The notes beneath the pieces are model-generated. The model was not told the origin of the DNA, ran no database searches, and was given only the letters and a program-made list of their open reading frames with translations. Source: an uncultured Verrucomicrobiales bacterium (GTDB lineage: Bacteria > Verrucomicrobiota > Verrucomicrobiia > Verrucomicrobiales > Akkermansiaceae). Taken from it: a stretch of 5,480 bases of DNA. Below are positions 1-5,480 of the stretch, piece after piece (positions within the stretch are counted from its first letter, which is position 1; every line of letters begins with the position of its first letter). The stretch is taken from assembly GCA_937885815.1 (NCBI GenBank), contig CALABM010000261.1, positions 1 through 5,480 of the forward strand. Direction: 5' to 3'. The translations under genes and the position numbers were made by a program.

Positions 1-1
1 G

Positions 2-832
2 ATGATTATTTCTGCCGCAGCAGTGCTTGCGGTGCTGGCAGGGGCCGGTGTTTACTTGTTGAACATCTCTCCGCAGCAGGAGGTGGAGGGCCCGGCTGGT
101 GCCAGTTCAGGCTCGCAGATGGCGGATGCTAGTCAGCTCCGGAGGGAAAGCTCTGAGATAGCGCAGGCTGCCCGGGAGTCTGACGTGGAGACGCTTGGTC
201 GCCTTATTGAGGCCGGGGGGGATGTGAACGCCGCTGATTCCTCCGGTTTTACCGCCTTGAACTGGGCCGTATATAGTGGAAGTACGGCGTGCGTGAAGCT
301 TCTGCTTGATGCTCCGGATATTGATGTGAATAGGGCTGATTCACAAGGTTTTACTCCTCTTTTCTGGGCTATTTACAAGAGTAATAGCGAGTGTGTGCAG
401 TTGTTGCTGGACGCTCCCGGAACCGATGTTAATCGGCAGGCTAAGGATGGCAGCACCCCTCTCTTCTGGGCTGCTCGTAACGGCTTTACCGATGGCATGC
501 AGCGCCTTCTCAATACTCTGGCCATAGGAGTGAATAAAGCTGGCCTGGAAAACAAAACTCCCTTGTATGAAGCGGCTCTAAATGGGCACGCTGAGTGCGT
601 GCAGCTTTTGTTGGCGGCTCCCGGAGTGGAGGTAAATGCGGCTGATATTCATGGCCTGACCCCGCTGAGTGTTGCGGCTGATGCCGGGCATATAGAATGT
701 GTACGGCTGCTGCTGGCAGCTCCCGGTGTAGCGCCGGGGATGAGAGATAAGTTCGGGCGCTCTGCGCTGGATTTGGCTGAAGCTGCAGAGCATACAGAGA
801 TTTTGGAGCTGCTGCGTTCCGCGCAGCCTTGA
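2..832 (+). CDS. Membrane-anchored ankyrin-repeat protein, probably 5'-truncated by the window edge
   Basis: This 276-residue open frame begins with a hydrophobic segment (residues 1-20, MIISAAAVLAVLAGAGVYLL), then an Ala/Ser/Gly/Gln-rich linker (about 21-52), then ankyrin repeats to the end. The repeat-closing Val-Asn falls at N76, N110, N144, N178 and N212, exactly 34 residues apart, and the last repeat has degenerated (GVAPG near 242-246). Ankyrin repeats are protein-binding scaffolds; no catalytic domain is visible. The ATG at position 2 has no basic residues before the hydrophobic core and no room for a ribosome binding site. I therefore suspect it is an internal Met and that this is the C-terminal end of a longer protein, perhaps kinase-membrane segment-ankyrin like its neighbour. 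The alternative is a complete protein with an N-terminal anchor. The repeats would then lie outside the cytoplasm. It ends 49 bases before the kinase gene on the same strand, so the two may be co-transcribed. The ankyrin call is secure; the start is not. Confidence 0.85.
   Translation: MIISAAAVLAVLAGAGVYLLNISPQQEVEGPAGASSGSQMADASQLRRESSEIAQAARESDVETLGRLIEAGGDVNAADSSGFTALNWAVYSGSTACVKLLLDAPDIDVNRADSQGFTPLFWAIYKSNSECVQLLLDAPGTDVNRQAKDGSTPLFWAARNGFTDGMQRLLNTLAIGVNKAGLENKTPLYEAALNGHAECVQLLLAAPGVEVNAADIHGLTPLSVAADAGHIECVRLLLAAPGVAPGMRDKFGRSALDLAEAAEHTEILELLRSAQP
164..826 (+). repeat. Ankyrin-coding tandem repeats, 102-bp period
   Basis: About seven ankyrin units (residues about 55-275 of the first protein) recur with an exact 34-codon period. 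The GTN-AAY codons encoding Val-Asn start at 224, 326, 428, 530 and 632. The consensus is roughly D-x-x-G-x-TPL-x-x-A-A-x-x-G-H-x-ECV-x-LLL-x-APG-x-DVN, one residue longer than the canonical 33-residue ankyrin unit. The first unit is a shorter, more polar capping unit and the last lacks the Val-Asn. Confidence 0.85.
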
Positions 833-881
833 CGCCCGTTATTCGTAATACCGACTTTCTACCTATTCAGACATTTATATT

Positions 882-3371
882 ATGGCTTCAGCAAATCAAA
901 AACCTAATGCAGTACAGAACGGTGATATTGTAGCACCGATGGCCCTTCCTCTGCCTGTTAAGCTCGGAAACTACAAGGTGCAAAAGGTGTTGGGAAGTGG
1001 TGGTTTTGGTATCACTTATCAGGCTGTTGATGAGAAGAATGGTAAGCAAGTTGTGATAAAGGAATGCCTGCCATGTAAGTATGCTCGGCGTACTCCTTCT
1101 TCTCTTAAAGTTGAGCCCGGAACCGGAGAAGATGGCGAGAAATTCGCAAAGTTTCTCCAAAGCTTCATCAATGAGGCTGGCGTGCTTTCCATGCTGGAGC
1201 ATCCCAATATCGTGAAAGTTTTGGATAGTTTCAAAGCTTTGGGTACGGCATATTACGTTATGCCTTATCTGGGGGGCACTGAACTGCAGAAGGCTGCTCC
1301 CCCCGCAAGCCGGATAAGTGAGGATTGGCTCCGCCCCATTTTGAGAGATCTGCTGAAGGCTTTGGATTACCTGCACGGCCGCAAGTTCCTTCACCGTGAT
1401 ATTAAGCCTGAGAATATCATCCTCTGCAGTGAGAATAGGCCGGTTCTTATTGATTTCGGTAGTGCGCGTTCCATGGAAAGTGAGGGCTCTCACACTAAGT
1501 TCATTTCTGGCGCATATACCCCGCCGGAGATGATGAAGAGTAAGGGGGATTGCGGGAGCTGGTCTGATCTTTATTCTCTGGGGGCTACATGTTATTTCCT
1601 GATTACCGGTGAAACTCCGCCCGAGTGTCTGGACCGAGTCGTGGATGACCCCTACCTCCCGCTTGTCGGAAGAGCGGAATTGGCTAATCGTTTCAGCCAA
1701 GAATTCCTTAAGCATATTGATGTATCCCTTCGTCCAAGGCCTGCTCACCGCTGGCAAGCAGCTCGGGAATGGATTGAGGCTCTGGATGAGGATAGTATTA
1801 AGACTGATGGCGGGGCTCTGCGGAAGGCCGCTGAAAACGGAAATCTGGGCGAACTGCGCCGCCTTGTGGAAAAAGGGGTGGATGTGAACTCCGCCGGGCG
1901 CAAGGGCTATACCGCCTTGCACCATGCCGCATATGAGGGCTGCACCGAGTGTGTGAAATACTTGCTGAGCATTAAGGCTACGAATGTGAATATGGGGGAT
2001 GAAGCTGGGTTGACTCCTCTGCACAGGTCGCACCCGGATTGTGTTCCCCTTCTGCTGGCCGCTCCGGGGATAGATGTGAATATGAAGGATAAGAAGGGGC
2101 GCACTCCCCTTTGCCTTGCCGCTAAATATGGTGCTTCCGGGCGCATGTTGCGCTTGCTTGCCTCCCCGGATGTCATGGTGAACGCGGCGGATGCGGAAGG
2201 TTTCACTCCTCTGCATTATACTGTGAGTGAGGGGCATATTTCTTGTATGCTGATGCTGCTTGCCGCTAAAGGTGTGGACGTGAACGCGGCGGATATGAAG
2301 GGGAATACCCCCTTGGCCCAGGCTGCTGTTCATGGGAATTTGGAGGCGGCTCAGCACCTACTGGCTTGCCACGGGGTGCGCACCGAGTTCCGGAATGAGG
2401 AGGGAAAGACGGCTGCCGAAGTTGCCGCGCAGATGGGACATAGTGATATTGCTGGGCTTTTTTCTCATGAGGAGAAGCCGCGCAAGCGCTCCCTGCGTTT
2501 CCTTGGCTGGGGGATAGCGGGTTTAATACTGGGCCTGAGCTGGATACCATTTAATTCAGTCTTGCTGCATTCTGCTGTACGTTGTTCCGGCACGGGTTTC
2601 CTTAATTTCCTGCTTTATTTGCCGGGTACCTCAGTATATGCAGAAGGCCCGGGTGGCTCGCTTATTGTGCAGGCGGCGGCCGGGGCGGATGTGGACTGCT
2701 TGGAGGCCTTGGCCAGCAGGGCTGACGTGGACCCCAATTATCAGGATTCAAAGGGAAATACCGCGCTTTGTGTGGCTGTGCGTAATGGCCGTACGGAGGT
2801 TGTGCGCCGCTTGCTGAATAATCCCCGTATTGATGCACTACAGCCGGATGCCTCTGGCCGTACACCGCTGGAACAGGCTCGCGCCATAGGTAATGAGGAT
2901 ATCATTCGCCTTTTGGAAAATGCCATCGGTGATACTGATAAGAAGGAAGCAGCAGAGCTGCTTGTCGGCATGGGAATTACCCCTGACCGTTACACCGAGG
3001 TGCTGCCGCGCTGCATTCAGGCGAGTGATGTGGATACGCTGCGATGTTTGCTTTGCGTGGGCGTGGATGTGAATGCACCTGTCACTGCTGATGGGAAGAC
3101 CCCCATCATGCTGGCGGCTGAGGGCGGCGCCTATGAGTGCCTGAAATTATTGCTTGCCGCGGATGATACGCACGTGAACAGCAAGGATAATGCCGGCCGT
3201 TCGGCTATTTTCCATGCGGCCGCTGCAGGCCAGTTCCGTTGCCTCATGTTGCTGCTGAGTGTGAATGGGGTTAATGCTGCTCAGGCGGATAATGAAGGCC
3301 TCACTCCGCTGGAGGCTGCTACTCGCGCAGGGAAGACGCGCTGCGTCAGCATTCTTTCCTCCGCTACTTGA
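882..3371 (+). CDS. Membrane-spanning Ser/Thr protein kinase with two ankyrin-repeat blocks
   Basis: An 829-residue Hanks-type (PknB-like) kinase expected to phosphorylate Ser/Thr on partner proteins. Visible motifs: glycine loop GSGGFG (38-43), ATP-binding K60 in VVIKE, alpha-C glutamate probably E98, catalytic HRDIKPEN (171-178, D173), metal-binding DFG (191-193), an activation segment with T205/S209 ending in PPE (214-216), and D229 of SDLYSLG. All key catalytic residues are present, so it is probably active. Ankyrin repeats follow (about 309-528), then a basic stretch (EKPRKRSLR) and one membrane segment (about 540-562), then a second ankyrin block (about 593-828) split by a 25-residue linker near 681-705. 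The positive-inside rule puts the kinase and first block in the cytoplasm and the second block outside. Start: the ATG at 882 gives MASANQK and a short lead into the kinase fold; no clear Shine-Dalgarno precedes it (upstream bases are cagacatttatatt). M20 (ATG at 939) is a possible alternative start. Substrate and pathway are not evident. Confidence 0.92.
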   Translation: MASANQKPNAVQNGDIVAPMALPLPVKLGNYKVQKVLGSGGFGITYQAVDEKNGKQVVIKECLPCKYARRTPSSLKVEPGTGEDGEKFAKFLQSFINEAGVLSMLEHPNIVKVLDSFKALGTAYYVMPYLGGTELQKAAPPASRISEDWLRPILRDLLKALDYLHGRKFLHRDIKPENIILCSENRPVLIDFGSARSMESEGSHTKFISGAYTPPEMMKSKGDCGSWSDLYSLGATCYFLITGETPPECLDRVVDDPYLPLVGRAELANRFSQEFLKHIDVSLRPRPAHRWQAAREWIEALDEDSIKTDGGALRKAAENGNLGELRRLVEKGVDVNSAGRKGYTALHHAAYEGCTECVKYLLSIKATNVNMGDEAGLTPLHRSHPDCVPLLLAAPGIDVNMKDKKGRTPLCLAAKYGASGRMLRLLASPDVMVNAADAEGFTPLHYTVSEGHISCMLMLLAAKGVDVNAADMKGNTPLAQAAVHGNLEAAQHLLACHGVRTEFRNEEGKTAAEVAAQMGHSDIAGLFSHEEKPRKRSLRFLGWGIAGLILGLSWIPFNSVLLHSAVRCSGTGFLNFLLYLPGTSVYAEGPGGSLIVQAAAGADVDCLEALASRADVDPNYQDSKGNTALCVAVRNGRTEVVRRLLNNPRIDALQPDASGRTPLEQARAIGNEDIIRLLENAIGDTDKKEAAELLVGMGITPDRYTEVLPRCIQASDVDTLRCLLCVGVDVNAPVTADGKTPIMLAAEGGAYECLKLLLAADDTHVNSKDNAGRSAIFHAAAAGQFRCLMLLLSVNGVNAAQADNEGLTPLEAATRAGKTRCVSILSSAT
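1806..2465 (+). repeat. Ankyrin block 1 of the kinase (predicted cytoplasmic)
   Basis: About six ankyrin units cover residues 309-528. Unit-closing Asn residues are at 336, 370, 400, 434 and 468, giving spacings of 34, 30, 34 and 34. The 30-residue unit (371-400) lacks four residues of the helix 1/loop region: TPLH-RSH-PDCV where the others read TPLH-xAAxxGH-xECV. Two adjacent units share the 15-mer gtgaacgcggcggat at 2178-2192 and 2280-2294, exactly 102 bases apart. Confidence 0.85.
2499..2567 (+). other. Predicted transmembrane segment of the kinase
   Basis: Residues 540-562 form a hydrophobic stretch rich in Gly, Leu, Ile and Trp, directly after the basic residues K532, R534, K535, R536 and R539. 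The charge bias predicts N-terminus inside, C-terminus outside. A second hydrophobic patch (about 572-580, FLNFLLYL) looks too short to span the membrane alone, but a re-entrant hairpin that keeps both ankyrin blocks inside cannot be excluded. Confidence 0.7.
2658..3365 (+). repeat. Ankyrin block 2 of the kinase (predicted extracytoplasmic)
   Basis: Two runs of ankyrin units lie after the membrane segment: about residues 593-680 (three units, more divergent, e.g. GNTALCVAVRNGRTEVVRRL) and about 707-828 (four units, e.g. GKTPIMLAAEGGAYECLKLL). A charged linker near 681-705 (DTDKKEAAELL) separates them. The repeats are less regular than in block 1, and several keep the Cys of the ECV position. 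Confidence 0.8.
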
Positions 3372-3411
3372 TGCGGGGCTTTGCCGTTATCTTGCTCTTC
3401 TGGGCTACAGA

Positions 3412-3441
3412 AAAGCCGCAGTCTGTGAGAACTGCGGCTTT
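3412..3441. terminator. Bidirectional intrinsic terminator between convergent genes
   Basis: A perfect 11-bp inverted repeat, aaagccgcagt (3412-3422) and actgcggcttt (3431-3441), encloses an 8-base loop, ctgtgaga. T-rich bases follow on both strands (ttcttcatt on +; ttttctgt on -). It lies 40 bases past the kinase stop and 30 bases past the pheT stop, so it can end transcription from both sides. Confidence 0.85.
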
Positions 3442-3471
3442 CTTCATTGTAAATCCGTGGATTGAAGGGCT

Positions 3472-5040
3472 TTAGCGGAAGCTCAGGCCCTTCACCTTGG
3501 CGGCGAGGGTATCGAGCACGCACTTGTGAGCGGCGTCCACCTCAGCGGCGGTCAGAGTCTTCTTCGCGTCGCGGTAGAGGAAGGTGTAGGTCATGGCCTT
3601 GCGATCCGTGGCGAGCTTCTCGCCGGTCGGGTCACAGAACACGTCCTTCAGGCCTGTGCTCACCAGCAGCTTCTGCTTGGCAGCCTCCACAGCCTTCATG
3701 ATGTCTGCGTGGCGTGTATCAGCCGGTACATCCAGAGAGGAGTCACGGGAGGAGCCGGGGAACTGGGGCAGGTCTGCAGCCTTGTAGGGAGCGGTGGCCA
3801 CCTGCTGCAGCTTGCGGAGGTCCAGCTCAGCGTAGTAGCACTCCATGGGCAGGCCGAGGGCGCGGCACTTGGCCAGAGACAGGCGTGCCATGTAACCACA
3901 GGCCTGATTATTAATCTGGATATCAGCACCCACAGCGGCGTTCTCACGGGCCTGCTTGGCGGGTACGAGGGTGATGACTGCCTTGGGCACCAGAATGTCC
4001 AGCACGGCACGGATGTGCTCGAAGCCGGCTGTAGCGGGCTTGGTGTCTGCCCAGCTGGCGGGGCTCAGCTTGCCGGCCATGAAGATGCCCAGCACCTCGT
4101 TCTCGATGTCCTTGCCCTTACCGCCGCCGGTGTTGCGGAACACGCGGCCGCATTCGAAGAAGCGCAGCACTTCCAGCCCCTGGTTGATATTGCGGGCTGC
4201 CACGGAGATGAGGCCGGGAGCCAGAGAGGGACGCAGGGTGGAGTGATCCTCAGAGATGGGAAGGGAAACGCGGATAACGTCACCATCCATCAGCGGCTTG
4301 ATGGGCAGGGCATTCTCCACGCTGGCAATGGTGGGGTCGATGCTCTCCGCGGCGATGAGCTTGAAGGTCTGAGCCTCCCAGAAACCGGCGCCGGCGAGCT
4401 TGCGGCTCAGAGCCATGCGGTAATCATTGGCGCGGTCATGAGCGCTCTCTTCCACGAAGATGGCGGTGTTCGTGGCGGGAATGTTATCAATGCCGTACAC
4501 ACGCACAATCTCCTCCAGAAGGTCGCAGCTGCGCTTCAGGTCCAGGCGCCAGGGAGGGCAGTCCCAAGTGCCGCGGCCATCGATGTTCTTCAGTCCGAGA
4601 TTCTTCAGGATGGTGGTGGCCTCCGTGTGGGGGATGGAGCCGTTCGTCATCACGTCCAGTTCCTTCCAATCCAGCTGCACCTGATCCAGGGCGTAGTAAA
4701 TCTTAGCCTCACTGCCTTGCTCCACTACTGTGGCATTCGGGGCGTTCTCCTCGGGCACCAAGCAGGGTGCCTGTCCACCCACGAGCACGGGCTCGGCGGT
4801 GCCGCCGGCGCACTCCAGAATGAGCTCAGTAGCGCGGGCTGCGGCGCGCAGTACATTCCACGGGGAAGTGCCGCGCTCAAAGCGGTAGGAAGAATCAGAG
4901 CCCAGGGCCAAGCGGCGGCTCGTGAAGCGGATGTTGCTGCGGGCAAACCAAGCGCTCTCCAGCACGATGTCCGTGGTCTCGGCGGTCACGCCGGAGTTCA
5001 GGCCACCCATCACACCACCCAGAGCCAGAGCGGCGCCAAA
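3472..5040 (-). CDS. pheT: Phenylalanyl-tRNA synthetase beta subunit, 5'-truncated at a junction
   Basis: The C-terminal part of the beta subunit of the alpha2-beta2 enzyme that charges tRNA-Phe in the cytoplasm. Counting from the V of GGVMGG (codon at 5011-5013, residue 1), the frame shows the end of the B3/4 domain (GVMGG, then SSYRFERG at 41-48) and the B5 domain (about 105-180, with PPWRLDLKRSCDLLEEIVRV). Next comes the core fold (about 185-405, with STLRPSLAPGLI and FECGRVF), and the C-terminal anticodon-binding FDX-ACB domain (about 418-513, QFPGSSRDSSL ... LYRDAKKTLTAAEV ... AAH). The stop is TAA at 3472-3474. The family is about 790-800 residues, so roughly 290 N-terminal residues, including the OB-fold tRNA-binding domain, are missing. 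In frame the sequence can be followed back through FGAALALGGVMGG to about 5040; beyond that it reads NNYFCFNC and hits a stop at 5065-5067 in AT-rich DNA. There is no native start: the truncation is the 5037 junction, not a real alternative start. pheS would normally lie just upstream. Confidence 0.93.
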   Translation of the reverse strand, partial: FGAALALGGVMGGLNSGVTAETTDIVLESAWFARSNIRFTSRRLALGSDSSYRFERGTSPWNVLRAAARATELILECAGGTAEPVLVGGQAPCLVPEENAPNATVVEQGSEAKIYYALDQVQLDWKELDVMTNGSIPHTEATTILKNLGLKNIDGRGTWDCPPWRLDLKRSCDLLEEIVRVYGIDNIPATNTAIFVEESAHDRANDYRMALSRKLAGAGFWEAQTFKLIAAESIDPTIASVENALPIKPLMDGDVIRVSLPISEDHSTLRPSLAPGLISVAARNINQGLEVLRFFECGRVFRNTGGGKGKDIENEVLGIFMAGKLSPASWADTKPATAGFEHIRAVLDILVPKAVITLVPAKQARENAAVGADIQINNQACGYMARLSLAKCRALGLPMECYYAELDLRKLQQVATAPYKAADLPQFPGSSRDSSLDVPADTRHADIMKAVEAAKQKLLVSTGLKDVFCDPTGEKLATDRKAMTYTFLYRDAKKTLTAAEVDAAHKCVLDTLAAKVKGLSFR

Positions 5041-5291
5041 GCAGTTGAAGCAGAAATAGTTGTTTTACCTACCCCACCTTTACCTCCTACGAATACAAAA
5101 CTTGTTTTACCTTTATTAAATTTAAATAAATCATTTAGTTCTGCGGCAGCCTCTTCCATTTTTTCTGCGGGAACGTGATAAGATTGAGTAGTTTCGTCTA
5201 ACTCTCCATATTCGCTAGCAATATTAACTCTTGCTGCTTCAATTTCCTGCCCTGCGGCAATAAGAGTTTGAATATTTTTTTGCAAGGTCAT
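5010..5291 (-). CDS. N-terminal fragment of an ArsA/Get3-type ATPase, fused out of frame to pheT
   Basis: A 93-codon frame whose residues 61-84 read as the first strand and P-loop of an ArsA/Get3/MinD-type ATPase. They include FVFVGG followed by the deviant Walker A KGGVGKTT (residues 71-78, bases 5058-5081) with its signature lysine K71. The preceding LNDLFKFNKGKTSF resembles the start of archaeal ArsA homologues as I remember them. Members bind ATP as dimers and handle tail-anchored membrane proteins or arsenite. Only the first strand and P-loop survive; after about residue 85 the frame runs into antiparallel pheT DNA (PLWLWVV) and stops at 5010. The ATG at 5289-5291 has no Shine-Dalgarno and lies inside another open frame. 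The Glu/Ala-rich residues 10-55 may be a native extension or part of another protein, and M45 is an alternative start. Low GC sets it apart from every other gene here. Confidence 0.6.
   Translation of the reverse strand: MTLQKNIQTLIAAGQEIEAARVNIASEYGELDETTQSYHVPAEKMEEAAAELNDLFKFNKGKTSFVFVGGKGGVGKTTISASTALAPLWLWVV
5032..5043. other. Chimeric junction (GC-rich pheT to AT-rich DNA)
   Basis: pheT coding signal ends and an AT-rich ATPase frame begins within about 12 bases around gcggcgccaaagc, in a different reading frame. The ATPase reads ...ISASTALA up to 5034-5037; pheT reads FGAALALGG from 5040 downward. Both readings are plausible across the same few bases, so short microhomology probably hides the exact breakpoint. 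No insertion sequence, tRNA or inverted repeat marks the site. Confidence 0.8.
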
Positions 5292-5480
5292 AATATTTGC
5301 TTGATTTAAGACCGGGATAGTTTACAAATTCAACCTTATCAAAATAATCTGCAAAATCTTCTCTTGCATTTAAATCTAATACAATTGTTTCTCCTATTTC
5401 TATGCGTGTTTTTGGATTGCTTCTATAAACAACATAGCATGCACAGACGGTCTCTGCGAAGCCAGAACAGAATGTTCAAT
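5041..5480. other. AT-rich foreign block
   Basis: Hand counts give about 25-43% GC per 60-base line here, against about 60% or more in pheT. It contains the ATPase fragment and the start-less frame above. The last 40 bases (5441-5480) rise in GC again and show no coding signal I recognise. Codons such as aaa, tta, aat and ata dominate, unlike pheT and the ankyrin genes, so this DNA probably comes from a different genome. Confidence 0.75.
5239..5475 (-). pseudogene. Start-less open frame, faintly like the C-terminal region of MetY
   Basis: An open frame of 78 codons with no ATG, GTG or TTG, bounded by TGA at 5476-5478 and TGA at 5239-5241. Its middle reads DKVEFVNYPGL and then SSKYYDLAKKY. 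This resembles the segment ...VxWVNYPGLxSSxYYxLAKKYxPKG... of O-acetylhomoserine sulfhydrylase (PLP-dependent, methionine synthesis); the part before it (RIEIGETIVLDLNA) matches that family poorly. After KKY the reading becomes SNSYCRAGN and stops, while the overlapping ATPase frame takes over at the 7-base A run (5275-5281, minus strand). It is either a fragment broken by a frameshift or a piece of a mosaic. The family assignment is tentative. Confidence 0.3.

Noticed and set aside
829..857. TTGACG at 829-834 as a -35 box for the kinase gene
   Set aside because: No TATAAT-like -10 lies 16-18 bases downstream. The AT-rich tatatt at 876-881 abuts the ATG, and the bases 17 upstream of it are not -35-like.
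888..2357. A 489-codon open frame antisense to the kinase
   Set aside because: The sense strand encodes a complete kinase motif set. The antisense protein shows only the mirrored ankyrin periodicity (HIRRVHVH-like repeats), which is a by-product of the repeated sense codons.
164..3365. 102-bp periodicity as a possible CRISPR-like or satellite array
   Set aside because: The period is exactly 34 codons, the units are divergent, and all lie in frame within ankyrin-coding genes; there are no conserved direct repeats with unique spacers.
3472..5013. pheT read as a complete 513-residue protein starting at GTG 5011-5013 or ATG 5008-5010
   Set aside because: These codons fall inside the conserved GGVMGG motif, and coding continues upstream (FGAALALG), so they are internal residues of a truncated gene.
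5010..5040. Biological operon fusion or mobile-element insertion at the pheT/ATPase boundary
   Set aside because: No target-site duplication, inverted repeats, integrase or transposase are visible, and both genes are broken within essential domains. A chimera is the simpler explanation.
3526..5178. A 550-codon open frame on the plus strand, antisense to pheT
   Set aside because: It lies almost wholly opposite a clear pheT frame with B5 and FDX-ACB motifs. Its protein is low-complexity (Gly/His/Ala/Leu-rich) with no recognisable domain, and it runs across the chimeric junction. GC-rich codon bias explains the lack of stops.

Overview
The window looks like a bacterial contig of about 5.04 kb joined to about 440 bases of unrelated DNA. 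The bacterial part carries long ankyrin-repeat proteins whose repeats read ...ECV(K/R/Q)LLLAAPG(I/V)DVN..., a Hanks-type kinase of the GGFGITY...IKE type, and a GC-rich pheT. That combination fits Verrucomicrobiota/Planctomycetota-like gut or rumen bacteria best, with Verrucomicrobiota as my guess. The right-hand 440 bases are AT-rich (about 35% GC, against about 60% in the adjoining pheT). Their best-read protein resembles an archaeal ArsA/Get3-type ATPase, possibly from a methanogen. Both the organism and the source of the tail are inferences.

Layout, left to right. Positions 2-832 (+) encode a membrane-anchored ankyrin protein that probably continues upstream of the window. After a 49-base gap, 882-3371 (+) encodes an 829-residue protein: a Ser/Thr kinase domain, a block of ankyrin repeats, one transmembrane segment and a second ankyrin block. 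A perfect 11-bp hairpin (3412-3441) separates it from the convergent pheT gene (3472 to about 5040, -), which encodes only the C-terminal two thirds of phenylalanyl-tRNA synthetase beta. At about 5032-5043 pheT stops abruptly and is fused out of frame to the start of a P-loop ATPase (codons up to about 5291, -). The last 200 bases hold a start-less open frame, faintly resembling the end of an O-acetylhomoserine sulfhydrylase, that meets the ATPase frame at a 7-A run.

Functionally, the two left-hand genes form one theme: repeat-rich, membrane-tethered proteins, one of them a kinase, plausibly used for protein-protein recognition and signalling. pheT is ordinary translation machinery. I see no tRNA, rRNA, CRISPR array, insertion sequence or phage gene. 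The most striking non-gene feature is the compositional and reading-frame break near 5037, which is more likely an assembly or amplification chimera than biology. The most interesting biology is the kinase with ankyrin blocks apparently on both sides of the membrane.
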